A DNA stretch of 64,000 bases from Diphasiastrum complanatum. Taxonomy: Eukaryota > Streptophyta > Lycopodiopsida > Lycopodiales > Lycopodiaceae. Of this stretch, positions 1-11,749 are shown in pieces. The translations under genes were made by a program, and so were the position numbers. The notes under the pieces were generated by a model. It was given only the letters and a program-made list of their open reading frames with translations. It did not search any database and was not told the DNA's origin. Position 1 is the stretch's first letter. The number at the start of each line of letters is the position of its first letter. The stretch is taken from NCBI GenBank assembly GCA_029204225.1, contig CM055105.1, positions 10,030,927 through 10,094,926 of the forward strand, given 5' to 3'.

Positions 1-239
1 GAGAGTAGGGAGTGCTCTTAATATAGTGGTAATCGCCCAGAATCTGTGAAAGCGACAGTGTTTGTTTCAATTGATTTGATTAGGCTTGTTGCCTCGCACA
101 TTAGATAACAAAAACTCTTTCAATCAAAGAAACATGAATTAATCCATGTCAATTCACTTGGCATCGTACCGTTTGCCAGGAAGCAAAATCAGATCTGGTC
201 CAAATTGTATTTGTTTCTTCTATTCACGATGGAAAAGCT

Positions 240-1620
240 TTTGAAATTAATCAAGAGGAGGTGGATCTACATCAACATTTCAATATGAAGAGGAGGCTAT
301 GTTCATCAAAGGCAAGTTCAAGGGGAAAGGCAAAGGCAAGTGGTCTAAAGGCAAGATCAAGGTGGGACTTCCTCTTTTGGCAAAAAGAAAGATAAGTCTA
401 CGTTGAAATGCTTTTATTGTGGCATCAAAGGGCAATTTGCTAATGAATGTTTGAAGATGCAAAGAGATGAAAGTACAAGGCAAACAACTTACTACTAATG
501 ATGAGGATCTAGGTGGTGGTGATTCTCTTTCTGATGTGTTTCTTCAAGTCTAATATCAAGTGAAGGTGGACAACAGTTCATGGTGTGACTGCTAGTGGAG
601 CTAGTTCACACATGACTAGTCACAAGGATTTCTTTACTTCTTTGGTCCACTTATGATGGAGCCAAGAAAGCAATTCACATGGCCAATGGTGGTGGAGTGT
701 GTGATTGAAGGAGGTATTGGTTCAATTCCTATTTGTCTCTCTTACTAATAGGAAAACAAGACTTGATGGTGTTCTTACATTCCTCACTTTAAAAGTTTTT
801 GCTACATGGTAAAGTTTGGTGGTGATGCTTGTTTCATTACAAAGGAAGAAATCTTGGGTTGCTAGGGCAATAGACAGGTAGACTTTTCAAGCTTGATGCT
901 TTTGTTATGGCTAACAAAAAGGATGGACTGGAAAAGGGAATGGTCTCTAAATTTCCAAAGTTACCTTTTAGCATCAATAAGATTGGTGGATCTTATGCAA
1001 AGTCTAACAAGCTTCCTTATGCTAGAATCTAGGTCAAGATCTAATATGCGTCTTGGAGAATGTTCATCTTTGTGCTAACTTGGCTAGTCTTGAGGATAAT
1101 TGATGGTGTTTCAATGGTTCTTCATGGCAAGTGCAAGCATGCAAAAGGTAAGGAAAGAGCTAACTTCATCAATGGAGGTGAAGGTTCTTCCTTGAAAAAG
1201 ATTTTTGTTAATGATTCTTTGATCATATGGAAAAAGATGTTGCTAGGTACATGCATGAAGGAGGTGGTTCTTCTACATTCTTTTGTGATGATTCCAAGAG
1301 AGTCATTTTTCCAGCAAGGTCTTCATAAAGAGAGTAGATCAAATGGTTTCTATCAAGAGACTTGGTTAGGGAGATAGTCACAAGTCAAGAAGAAGAGAAG
1401 TATGCGAAGTGTTCGACGTAGGATGTACTTTGAATGATGTCATTGGTGATGATAGTGAAGAATCATATCAGAATGAGTAATTACCTAAATCATTGAGTAG
1501 AAGTTCTTGTTTGAAAAAAGACAGTACTTCATCATCCTTATGTGGAAGTACTAATCATCTTTTTCATGGCTTCTAAGTCTTTGAGGTTTCTACTTCTTAT
1601 GATGCCAGAGATATAATTTT
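240..1620 (+). pseudogene. Degraded Ty1/copia Gag-protease remnant
   Basis: No long frame survives, but short translated stretches are typical of a copia element. Around 404-455 a decayed zinc knuckle reads CFYCGIKGQFANEC, with Gln where the His is expected. Around 590-645 the phrase ASGASSHMTSHKDFF matches the copia protease active-site region, where DSGASSHMT is usual; the catalytic Asp position is lost. The order knuckle then protease fits the + strand. From 890 to 1380 there are short open frames with no recognisable domain. Stops and frameshifts are frequent, so this is a dead copy. Bases 1-239 show nothing I can identify. Confidence 0.55.
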
Positions 1621-1828
1621 TTTACCTTGTATGTCATTGTGCTCTTGTTGATCAGGGTCCAGATTCCAGAGTCCAGACCTCTGCCTGAAGGAAGCAGCCG
1701 TAATCAACGGGCCCCTTTATTGATGGCGAGACGTTGAAAGAGTAAAAATTGTTGTCTGGTTCTATAAAAATGCATTCAAGAAAAGAAAATGTTTTATACG
1801 AAAAGATAACGAGATCTTGAGTCATGAG
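1621..1828. other. Unassigned spacer between two retroelement remnants
   Basis: I see no open frame, repeat or terminal signal here. It separates the copia remnant from the gypsy integrase remnant. Confidence 0.4.
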
Positions 1829-3123
1829 TCATGACCCTTGACGCACCTCTGTGAAGTGTGCTGTAATATCTACCACACAAGTTACAATGTACATCGATGC
1901 CATACTTAAAGAAACATAGAATTGACGATATCTCTCCTGGTGTGGATAGGAACCTATGAGTTGATACGACATAACTTTTGGTGGTCTCGACTTAAGAAAG
2001 AAGTAAACCATTATGTGACACATTGTTCTAAGTGTCAAGTTAATAAGGTGGAAAGAATAAAACTGCTTGGATTATTATGCCCGTTACCTATACTAGAAGG
2101 GAGATGGGAGAGTGTTTCCATGGACTTTATTACATGTTTACCACGTATGCAGCAACAACATAATGCTATCCTAGTTGTGTTGATAAACTCACTAAAATGG
2201 CTCATTTTATCCCAACTAATAATAAGATTGATGCAATTGGTACGGCTGATTTGTTTATACAGCACGTATTCAAACTTCATGGATTACGTAGATCCATTGT
2301 GTTTGATAGGGATTCTCGTTTTATTGGCAGTTTTTGGATTGCAGTATTTGAGAAGCTAGAGGTGTAGCTGGAATGAGTAGTTCTGATCATCCTGAAAAAG
2401 ATGGGGCAGACTGAGAGAGTTAATCAAAGTTTGGAAGACATACTTAGGGCATATGTGAGTGAAAGGCAAACGCAATGGGAATGCTACCTACAATTGTTGG
2501 AGTTTGCCTATAATGATAAAAAGAATGCATCTACGAAGATGAGTCCTTTCGAGCTAAACTATGGTTTTAGACCAGCTAGTCCAGTTAGTATAGGTATGCC
2601 TCATAAGACACCTAGTGCTATGGAATTTCTAACTCACATGCAACAAATGTTGGAGTTAGCAAGATGGATTGGGCAAAGACATATGCCGATCTGGATCATA
2701 CGCCAAGAGAGTTCGAGGAAGGAGACATGGTGTTTACCCTGAAGATAGGGAAGTGTTATAAGTTGTCACCTAGATACTGTGGACCTTGGAGAATTGTTAA
2801 AAGATTAATAACGCTGCTTATGAATTGGATTTGCCTGTTGGTTGTAAGGTTCAACCTATTTTTCATGTTTCACGCTTAAAGAAGGTTTTATATGACGGTG
2901 ATAACTTGTTGGATGATGGGCTTGTATTGTTTCAAGAGTATGGGGAGTGATGCATAGACCAACGAGAGTATTGGACCAGAGGTAGAGTTGATTGTGGAAT
3001 CGTCTGCTCTGTGAGTACTTGGTTGCATGGCATGGACAACCTCTTAGTGATGCTACATGGGAGACCGTGCATAGGTTGCATGCACAGTATCTAGACTTTG
3101 CCATCGAGGATGATGTCATCTGA
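1829..3123 (+). pseudogene. Ty3/gypsy integrase to chromodomain remnant
   Basis: Translated pieces follow the order of a chromoviral pol 3' end. First comes the integrase zinc region (FWWSRLKKEVNHYVTHCSKC, about 1970-2035). Next is the catalytic core with the phrase ESVSMDFI (about 2110) and [20 protein letters not shown] (about 2400-2460). The GPW segment follows (SPRYCGPWRIVKRL, about 2765), and then a chromodomain-like end with WHGQPLSDATWE (about 3030-3065). Several frameshifts and stops separate them; the largest intact pieces are 145 and 113 codons. The sequence resembles the intact chromovirus at 56672-61450, and a purine-rich tract plus an LTR follow directly. It is 5'-truncated, with no RT or Gag seen upstream. 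Confidence 0.75.
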
Positions 3124-3135
3124 GGAGGGAAGGGA

Positions 3136-3800
3136 TGTCACATGTACTTTGAATCCTTTTGCCCAATGTAATTTGTAAATTGTAATTATTGTAAATGGCT
3201 AAGTTAACGGCCTGTGGAGACAATTGTAAATTGCCATGTAAATATCAGTTATAGTGACTAATTCCGAGATGGCTAAGGGGATACTGGGTCCCATGAGAGT
3301 TTGCTGGACTGACCTCCTAAAAAGTAGGAAGGGTTGACCGGTCAACGAGACACGTGTCATATGCTCATTGAGACACTTGGTCAGTGCATGAGTGACACTT
3401 GTTGGACGGCCGACGACGGTCAATGGACCGGTCAACAGGACGTGTGCCATATGCTCATTGAAACACGATCCAATGTATGAGTGACACGTGTCAGACAGTC
3501 CATCTACTAGCTTGCTAAGTGTCAGGGTACTGTGAATTGGCAAGTGTCGACTGTGCATGGAGTTTGCCATGTGTTGACGTTAGGATGTGTCAAGGTTAAG
3601 GGGTGCTTGAGGGACATAGTGTGAGCCTTGCCAGGCATTCCCTATCGGATTCCTATGCAGCTATGGTTGGGAGGAGACTTGCAGTAGAGCTCTCATGTTT
3701 GCTTGTTGATCTATGTACATTTGCTTGAGATTAATACAGTGACAAATTTGCTAGGTAATTCTGTGTATTTACTTAGGGTTTTGTGAGCTTGTGTGCAACA
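3136..3800 (+). repeat. 3' LTR of the gypsy remnant, palindrome-rich
   Basis: The LTR starts with TGTCACATG after the purine tract GAGGAGGGAAGGGA and appears to end near GTGTGCAACA at about 3800. It shares long stretches with the LTR at 27674-28290, including the block around CTCCTAAAAAGTAGGA. It holds perfect palindromes: GTTGACCGGTCAAC (3333-3346), GACACGTGTC (3349-3358) and TGACACGTGTCA (3482-3493), arranged in two imperfect copies of about 95 bp. The cores look like plant W-box (TTGAC) and G-box (CACGTG) elements, so they could be LTR promoter sites; that is inference. The right boundary is approximate. Confidence 0.6.
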
Positions 3801-3904
3801 GGCCCCAACCTCCCATAATCATAATTAATTTATGGGTCAAGGTATGCCTATTGACCTCCCGACGGGATAATTAATCCGAGATCAGTCCATATGTGGGCAT
3901 GACA

Positions 3905-4315
3905 TTCCATGTTAATAATTTGGAGAACTTTTTTGAGCAGATGACTGTAATAGGGTCAGTCATTGAAGACTCTGATTCAATAGTCACATTACTATATGTA
4001 GTCTTCTTGAAGATTATGAAAATTGGATACAAGATCTCACTCTTCTAAAAGTGATTTTGAAGCTTTTTAAGGAAGAAATTAGAAAGGATGGCACAACTTC
4101 TTATTCGAGTCTCAAGCATATATACTTTGGTATTATAGACTAGGTCCTCAAATTACAAAAGTATTTTACATTTGTCAAATCAAAAATTAGTTCAAGATTT
4201 GGATTATAGGAATCAAAATGACATCTCAACTTGTGAATTATAGGGAAACATTCTAGAACTCCATTCAAATCAGATCTTGTACATACTTAAAGTATTTATT
4301 AGACTTGGTTCATAG
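3905..4315 (+). pseudogene. Ty1/copia Gag and integrase start, left part of a hAT-split element
   Basis: The frame around 3910-4120 reads like the copia Gag (UBN2) domain, with a phrase equivalent to SLLEDYENWIQDLTLL once frameshifts are allowed. Gag then jumps, after degenerate sequence, to the integrase start: TPFKSDLVHT at about 4260-4280 and LVHSDMWP reading across the hAT target site. The hAT at 4316-9621 cuts the integrase, and the coding sequence resumes at 9630. Joining the two flanks at the single 8-bp target gives a continuous integrase reading, which confirms that hAT arrived later. Protease was not seen. Confidence 0.6.
4308..4315. repeat. Left 8-bp target-site duplication of hAT copy 1
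   Basis: GTTCATAG lies just outside the left terminal CATAGTTGCAC and is repeated exactly at 9622-9629. Eight bases is the usual hAT duplication length. Confidence 0.9.
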
Positions 4316-5285
4316 CATAGTTGCACAGAATCGCGATTCTGGGACTGAGCGTTTCGGAAATTGCGTTTCTGAGAAACGTGATTCTCAACCCAGAATCGCA
4401 TTCCAGAATCGTGCAAAAAAAAAATCAATAAATTAAAAATTTTGAACACCTCTTCACGGCCAAAAACGCGCCAGCCATGGAGGTGTTAAATTTTTTTGTT
4501 TTGAGCTGTAGGCGTCGGATCTTGGCGTGTGGATAGTCGACAGGCATCTACTCAGCGATACGGAGGTGGTGTGTACGGTGCCAGGGGGATCTGAGCTTCG
4601 TGGAGATCGAAACGATCAGTTTTCGATTTTTGTTAAGTGTAGGCTTGTATTTTTGCAAGTGTTGACATTGAGTTGTAGGCAACCAAATCAAGCGTAGTTT
4701 GGCTCTAGACCACCTTTCTTCATGCCCACGGTGATTCCTACGGGGTCAGTTTTAACCATTACGGCACGCCTTGCGAGATTTGAACACCACAATCCAAATG
4801 CTTGTTTTTTTTTGCCATTTTCAGAAAATGGCTTCTGGGCAACCGATTCAGGTGATGTCTGAGCCTAGAATGCATTTCCACATGCCCGCACAGACTCCTG
4901 TGACCTCCGTTTTGCCCGTTTATATCCGTAGCACAAATTTCAATTTCCTTGCCCTAATTCCATGTTTTTTAGGGTTTAGGGTTAGAGATCGTGCAAGCAT
5001 CCGCCAGTAGCGTGGTTTAGGCCTGCACTGGACTCCTAGACGCCTACAAGGACTCCCATGCTAGCGTCAGTCGCCCGTTTTCGCTCGCACTGGAATTATT
5101 CTATCCCTCGCCCTGTCTCGTGTGTTTTTGGCACTTGTGATGATCTTGCTAGAATCAATGTGACGCGTGCTCGGATGTGTTCAGCTCTGTTTTAGGCTGG
5201 TAATGTTTTTCAATGCAGTGTGTTTTCTTCTATTGAACGGTTGTTTGCTTGTTTTTGTTCGCAGGTTTGATCTCGTGTGGACACG

Positions 5286-8200
5286 ATGCCGATGCAGGGC
5301 CGAGGCCTTTGGGGCGAGGTTGAGCTTACTGAGGGGGATGTGGCTACACACCATGGCTCGGGAGTCCGTAGATGGAGATGCTTGCATTGTGGTGGTCTCT
5401 TCACAGGATCACTTTCCAGGGTTAGGGCTCACGTACCGAGGGTCAGAGGGCCAGGTGGGCGGGCATTGGGCATGTCTGATTGCCCCAGGATTTCCGATGA
5501 GGAGAGAGAGAGGTTGTCTATTATGTACGGGCACGGTGCTGCATCATAGTTTTCTGGACAGGGATAGGGACAGAGACAGGGACAGGGGGCAGGAGCAGCT
5601 GCAGGTTCGCAGGCAGGGGTCACAGGTATGCAGGCACGGCCTACTACGGGTGCAGAGCCTAGTACAACACGTTCTGGGCAGGGTTTAGGTGTAGTGCATG
5701 GTCCAGGTGGCGCCACTCCAGTTCCACCCGCAGCAGCAGGGCTTACTTCAGAGGGGAGAGCGTCACATGAGCAGGTTGGATCAGCAACAGCGGGTCCTTC
5801 TCGTCCCTCCTCTTCTTCGGCGGCAGATGCAGCAGATGGTTCGACAGGTCCTCCCAGAGAGAGTGATACACCCACAGATCAGCCATCCGGTTCGCGTGTT
5901 AGACCACGAGCCCTATGTGCACAACACAGAGAGGTTAGGCCCAGACAACAGACCCTTGATCGATGCGGGTGGCAGAGAGAGCAGCATGCCCGATGCACTC
6001 GACTTGCTGGCCAGTTCTTTTACGAGTGCGGCATTTCCTTTGCTGTTGTTGACACTTGGGTGTTCCGAGAGTTTTGCGCACAGATGGCAGCCATGGATGC
6101 TACATGGATGCCTCCCAGACGAGAGGCATTGCGAGGCAGGATGCTTCGTCAGGAGGAGGAGACCATTACGCGGGAGCTGAGTTCCATTCGCTCAGCTTGG
6201 CAAATGTAAGTACTTTGTTTTCACAAACCCATTGCATGCGTTTAGGGTTGACTCGTGGCGAAATTTTTGCATTCGTCTAATGGGTGTTTTGTGGCAGGTA
6301 TGGATGCACGATATTGAGTGATGGATGGACCGACATTCGTCGGCGATCCGTCATCAATGTCTTGGTTTCTTGCCCGCTTGGCACAATATTCCTACGTGGC
6401 ATGGATGCCACTCGAGGTGGTGATGCCATCATAGCCGATTTTATATGGGAGGTTATCAGAGATGTTATTGTTGACATTGGAGTAGAGCATGTGGTTCAGG
6501 TTGTCACGGACAACGCTTCGAACTGCAAGCAAATGGGAGAGATTATGACGAGGGAGCACCCCAGCATTGTGTGGACACCTTGTGCTGCGCATTGCATAGA
6601 CTTGCTCATCCATGACTTGTGTGCACTTCCATGGATCAGAGAGGTATTGGTTTCTCCATTTGCTATGCTATCTTGATTGACGCCTGCTCCATGCTGCTAA
6701 ACACATCTCAACTATTGTCTAAATTTTTCACTGGATGTCTGTGTTGCAGGTCACTTCTACGGCCATGCGCCTGGTCACTTTTGTTACCAGGAAGAGGCGT
6801 GCTGGCCCTATTCTGCACCTTCTCGCACCTAAACTTGAAGAAGACAACACCCACACGCTTTGCCTTTTACTTCTTGGTGCTAGAGCGATTGGTAGTAGTG
6901 AAGGACGCATTGCGGCAGATGGTTTTCCAGCGAGTCCTTCCGAGAGTTCATGGACGTCCCACATGCGGTGTTTTTCCGGTCCACTGTGTTCGATGAGCCG
7001 TTCTGGAGAGATGCTGAGGAGATTACTGGGGTCCTTCTACCCATTTTCAGAGTGCTGCGCCTGGTAGGCCGTGAGGGGTGCACTCTCGGCCTCATTTACG
7101 AGTTCATGGACCGCATCGGCGAGGGGATTCAGACGTCAGCCTTGGTCGAGCACAGGTATGACTCTTCAGTGTCTAGTTTGTTGTTTCTCACTCAAGTCTG
7201 ATTCGATTCTTTTATGCTATGGCAGCTATGGTTACATGATTGTTGTGATTTGCCTACTGCAGGAGGCGCGAGATCTCACGTATCTGGGAGGCCAGATGGG
7301 ACTACTTCCACCGACCCATCCACGCCGTAGCCCACATATTGCACCCCCTGTGGCGTGAGACTCGGGATCGGGACGATCGGGAGCTGCACCGGGGATGGGT
7401 GGAGTATACGGAGCGCGTATGGCCTGGACCAGGTACGTGTGATAAATTGCTTGGTAGGCTAAGTACTGCAGTAGTGACTGTAGTGTGCTCATTGCTAGTG
7501 TGTGAATTCAAGAGGACTTACACGAGCCATGTTTTTTCTTCTGCCAACAGGTCCGATGCTCACTAACATTGCATACCAGCTGCTGATCTTTGAGTGCTAC
7601 CAGTTTCCTTTCGATGGAGAGCAGAGTCGGCGTAGGGAGGATATGTTGAGGCCTGTTTCATGGTGGGGCTACCATGGGCGCGACACAGGTGACCTGCGAC
7701 GACTGGCCGAGAGGATCCTTGTACAGGACTGTCTATCAAGAGCTTGCGAGCGAAATTGGAGCACCTGGGCCTTGTATCACACGCAGAAGAGGAGCAGGTT
7801 GTCCATCGAGCAGTGTAGGCGATTGGTGTTTGTGAACACCAACGGCCGTATGCTGAGGCGCACACGAGGAGGGGGACAGATGCTCGAGGTGAGTCACATC
7901 ATCACCCCCTGTTTCTTGTTGTGCTTTGACGAACTAAATTGCTTTTGAATTATGCAATGAATTGCTGACAACAATGTATTGTTTTTGGTTGCAGGTGAAC
8001 CCTGACACTTGCTTGGTGGATTCGGCAGCTGCTGCTCCTCGGGCACCACCCACGCAGGAGGAGATAAATGATGAGATCTATAGAGATCTATATAGACAGG
8101 CGCAGGCTGACGCACGGGCTCTACGACGTTCGAGGAGGGCAGACAGGCAGAGGGCTAGGGCTGAGGAGGGGGATGATGAGGGCTTGGAGGGTGGAGAGGA

Positions 8201-8767
8201 GCTCGGGGCTGACTATCAGGAGGAGGAGTGGGTTGAGGGGGATACGGAGGAGGATGAGGAGATGGGGGCGGAGGCACAGGGGGATGACCTGGCTGACTTG
8301 CTGGTGGACCCTGATGCGGAGACAGAGGAGGAGCCAACCATTCCTACACGTAGGCCTAGGGGGAGACCTAGAGGTTCTGGGAGGAGGGGGGGGGCTGAGT
8401 TCGCTTTTTGTAGACAGGAGTGGAGCATCACAGGCAGTCGTCGGCCAGGCATCATCACAGTGGGTAGCGAGCGCCATCCCAGGGCGTTGGATCACAGCCA
8501 CCTAACACACAGACACGCAGGGGTAGACACAGGGGTGGGGGCAAGCAGGGGGGGGGCAGAGGAGGGGAGAGAGGCAGAGGCAGAGGTAGAGGCAGGGGGA
8601 GGATCCAGAGCCAGAGCACGCAGCAGAGAGTCAGAGCGCACGGCAGAGCCAGGGCCACACCACGGCATATGGCTCCCTCCAGTTCTGATTCATCTACAGA
8701 CCCTTGGGATCTACAGTCAGGCACAGATTCAGATGATGGTTCCTACCATGACTCTGACGAGCCTTAG
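5286..8767 (+). pseudogene. hAT transposase gene, six exons, disabled
   Basis: Exons by splice signals and comparison with the intact copy: 5286-6205, 6298-6643, 6750-7155, 7263-7432, 7551-7888, 7995-8767. A conserved acceptor at 5263-5264 suggests a 5' UTR intron. Exon 1 encodes a BED-like finger (RCLHCGG, RAHV). Exon 2 encodes the start of the DUF659/transposase core with SDGWTD and TDNASNC. Exon 5 carries the dimerisation region with CERNWSTWA. Exon 6 encodes an acidic tail and an AT-hook (RPRGRPRGS). Defects are in-frame TAG stops near 5547 and 5565 in exon 1, a 2-bp loss near 6800 and a compensating shift near 6930 in exon 3, and a diverged frame in exon 6 after about 8390. Start choice rests on ATG 5286, the position conserved in the other copy. 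Confidence 0.85.
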
Positions 8768-8881
8768 TTGTGTAGTTTTCATTATCTTCATGGAACATCA
8801 TTGTACTCCATTTTGGTGCCATGTGGCCCGATATTATATATTACGCTGATCCTATTAACAGCAGTGTAACGATTCAGTACT

Positions 8882-9217
<336 letters not shown>

Positions 9218-9621
9218 GATTCCATATGGTTGAAAAATGCTTCAGGACGATGTAGACTTAGCATGGTTTTTGTTTAGCATGATTCAGAATTTTTGTTTAG
9301 TTTGTTGGATTTGAGAGAGACAACGAGAAAGAGAGAGACAGAGAGGGAGAGAGAGAGAGCGAGAGAGAGACAGAGGGAGTTAAATTTTGGGGCATCATGT
9401 TTTTTTATTAATGCACCTGGGAGTTAAAGCGTAAACCTAGGAGTTAATGCACCTAAACTAGACCATCCTGCACCCGAAACGTTCGGCAAAACACACAGTA
9501 ATTATGCTCTTAATTAGAGCTTTCACCTGATATCCATATTGCACAAAAAAAAAACCAATTTTTTTTTTGGAAAAAAATTCCATATTTCCGAAACGCGTTT
9601 CAGAAACGCAGTGCAACTATG

Positions 9622-9629
9622 GTTCATAG
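9622..9629. repeat. Right 8-bp target-site duplication of hAT copy 1
   Basis: GTTCATAG, identical to 4308-4315. Confidence 0.9.
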
Positions 9630-10067
9630 TGACATGTGGCCCAATGCAGGTAGACTTCCACCATAGGGGGAGCAAAGTATTTTCTGAACATTTATTGATG
9701 ACTATTCTAGAATGACAATTGTCTATTTTTTGAAGCAAAAATCAAAAGCTTTTAAATATAAGCAATTCAAAAAACTTACTGAAAATCAATCCTCAAAAAT
9801 CGGGGCTTTTCAAATCGATGGTGGAGGTGAATTTATATCAAATGAATTGAAATTGCAAATTAAATGGTCTTTTACAACAATTCGCCACTTGTTACTCTCC
9901 TCAATCAAATGGAGTGGTTGAAAGAAACAATGAAAACCCTCATTGAAAGCGCAAAATGTAGGCTGGTCTATGCTTTAATTCCAAATTTATTTTTTTGTCC
10001 AGTAAGTTGTAGCATTTGTAGCTATATTCAAAGTGGTGCCACCCAAAGCTTTGTCAATGACCACTGA
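9630..10067 (+). pseudogene. Ty1/copia integrase remnant, right part
   Basis: This continues the copia element cut by hAT copy 1. Translation gives SDMWPNAGRLPP, then DDYSRMTIVYFLKQKSKAFK (about 9695-9755) and IDGGGEFISNELK (about 9815-9855), the standard copia integrase core with an Asp in DDYSR and the region around D-GGEF. Frameshifts near 9890 and 9920 precede VERNN-like and PPKALS-like pieces that close the integrase. No RT follows; the copia sequence stops near 10067 and minus-strand gypsy sequence begins. Confidence 0.75.
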
Positions 10068-10069
10068 AT

Positions 10070-10673
10070 ACGATATCTGTGAATCAAGGCATATAGGCGC
10101 AAGGCACGCAACAACAACCTGTAAATCCGGAGCAACATCTACCTGAGGAAGAGGATCCACAGATGGTGATAGTGAAGCAGCAACTGATGTACTCTGAATG
10201 GAAAGATGAGCTGCATTCTAAGCCTTTGGTAGGCTACGCATAAACTGCTTCCCGGTAACCAACTGATAGTCACCCTTGGAATCAATACCAACAAGTCAAT
10301 GATGTTGACCAGCATGAGCAAAGGAAAGTGTCTGCTGAGAGAGATCCACAACAACAGTACCAAGTGAAGAGAACCAGTCTGCACCAAAAATAATGTCATA
10401 GCACTCTAGAGGAATGATGTAGAAATTTGCCTGACTAGAAAAATCACCAATGTGATAATCCAAGCACTAAAACATCTGAGAACTGAGAAAAGAATGCGAA
10501 CGAGCAACCTCAACACTGAGAGGCTGGGAAGTAGGAAAATGTGTAGCACGAATCCTGGTGGAAATGTAATTGCTAATAAATGAATGTGTACTGCCTGTAT
10601 CCACGAAAGCAATATACTCTAGCCCCGCATCTAGAATAATATGATCCACAAATGGAACAACATACGTAGGCAT
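10070..10673 (-). pseudogene. Ty3/gypsy aspartic protease region (minus strand)
   Basis: Reading the minus strand, 10673-10406 contains EYIAFVDTGSTHSFISNYIS, the retropepsin active-site phrase with DTG. After a stop, a second phrase about 30 residues downstream reads ECYDIIFGADWFSSLG, the usual second protease motif. It is preceded upstream on the same strand by a gag-like frame at 11743-11336. Stops separate the pieces, and no RT follows before the copia boundary near 10070. This is a truncated element with only its 5' coding part. Confidence 0.65.
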
Positions 10674-10796
10674 AATAATAAAAGCATCAACTAATAAGTT
10701 CTGGCCTAAATATGCATCTAGAAGAACCGCATACTCATCTAGACGACTATCAGCAAAATAAGCTAGTGAGTATACAATAAGACCATCATGAAATGT

Positions 10797-11369
10797 TCAA
10801 CCATATGCCATATGGAGATCTACTGGAGGAGTAGGCAAAGCATATGAAAGAGCAACCATAGACCCACGAATAATATCGAAATAAGGAGCATAGGCGACAA
10901 CATCTATAGCATGGTGCTCAGGAACATGAGTAGCATCAAAGTACTCAACAACAATATCAAAGCATGCAACAACATCGGTAGTAGTAGCAAGGCATACTAT
11001 ATCAGTATCAAAGCATTGAACAATATCATAGCATGCAACATCGGTAGCACCATCAAAGCATGCAACGGCATCAACAATAGTATCATAGCATGCTATATCA
11101 GTAGCAAGGACCATATCAGCTGCAACCTGTATATGTGAATCAGCATCAGTAGGAACCTGTATATGTGACTCTGACTCACTATGGGATACAATGACGAGCT
11201 CAAGTAGATCAATAACTATCTCAAGTAAATCAGGCAACTCGCTCACACAGTGTGATATAGAATCATCTTCATGTGTATCGCTAGCAATGTGTGAATCAAC
11301 CTCATGTGAATCGCTAGAAATGTGTGACTCTATCTCTATTTGTCTTGCACAAGAAAATTTACCTCGCAT
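10797..11369 (-). pseudogene. Repetitive acidic linker between gypsy Gag and protease
   Basis: This 190-codon minus-strand frame contains no known domain. From about 10840 to 11160 it is built of imperfect short repeats that translate as variants of D-V-V-A-C-F/Y-D and of DSHIQV or SDSHE. The matching DNA repeats contain the phrase ATCATAGCATGCAACA with varying spacers. It overlaps the end of the gag-like frame at 11336. The low-complexity character suggests slippage expansion inside a retroelement polyprotein rather than a folded domain. Confidence 0.45.
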
Positions 11370-11743
11370 ATGGAAGAATGCTCACGAGGGGAATCAGAAG
11401 GAGTAGAATCCTCAAGACCTATAATACCACTGGTAAGAGCAAGAGGAACAAATGCAGAATCATCATCGGAAAATATAAGAAGGCGAAGTACAGGTAGAAA
11501 GTCATGCCACTCAGAGATAGGCGGATGAGAATGGACATAGTCAAACCACTTCGACCTAGCAGAACCCTTTAAGAGATAAATTGCATCAAGAATCTTAATA
11601 GGACCTGGACAAGTTGGCCGAGAAGTATCAAAGAAATACTGAAGGTGTGTGAGCCATTTGTCGAACATATGTTCAGATGGTATATCACTATTAAAAACAA
11701 AAAGATAATCTAAAGGGGATAGAGACCGAAAACCAGAAGTCAT
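11336..11743 (-). pseudogene. Ty3/gypsy Gag-like fragment (minus strand)
   Basis: The 135-codon frame starts MTSGFRSLSPLDYLFVFNSD and contains WLTHLQYFFDTSR and KGSARSKWFDYVHSHPPISE. This is the pattern of plant gypsy Gag, where a helical region with a LEGRA-W-like motif is followed by W-F. It lies upstream, in the minus sense, of the repeat linker and the protease remnant, so the three form one 5' half-element. No zinc knuckle was seen. Confidence 0.5.
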
Positions 11744-11749
11744 GATAAA

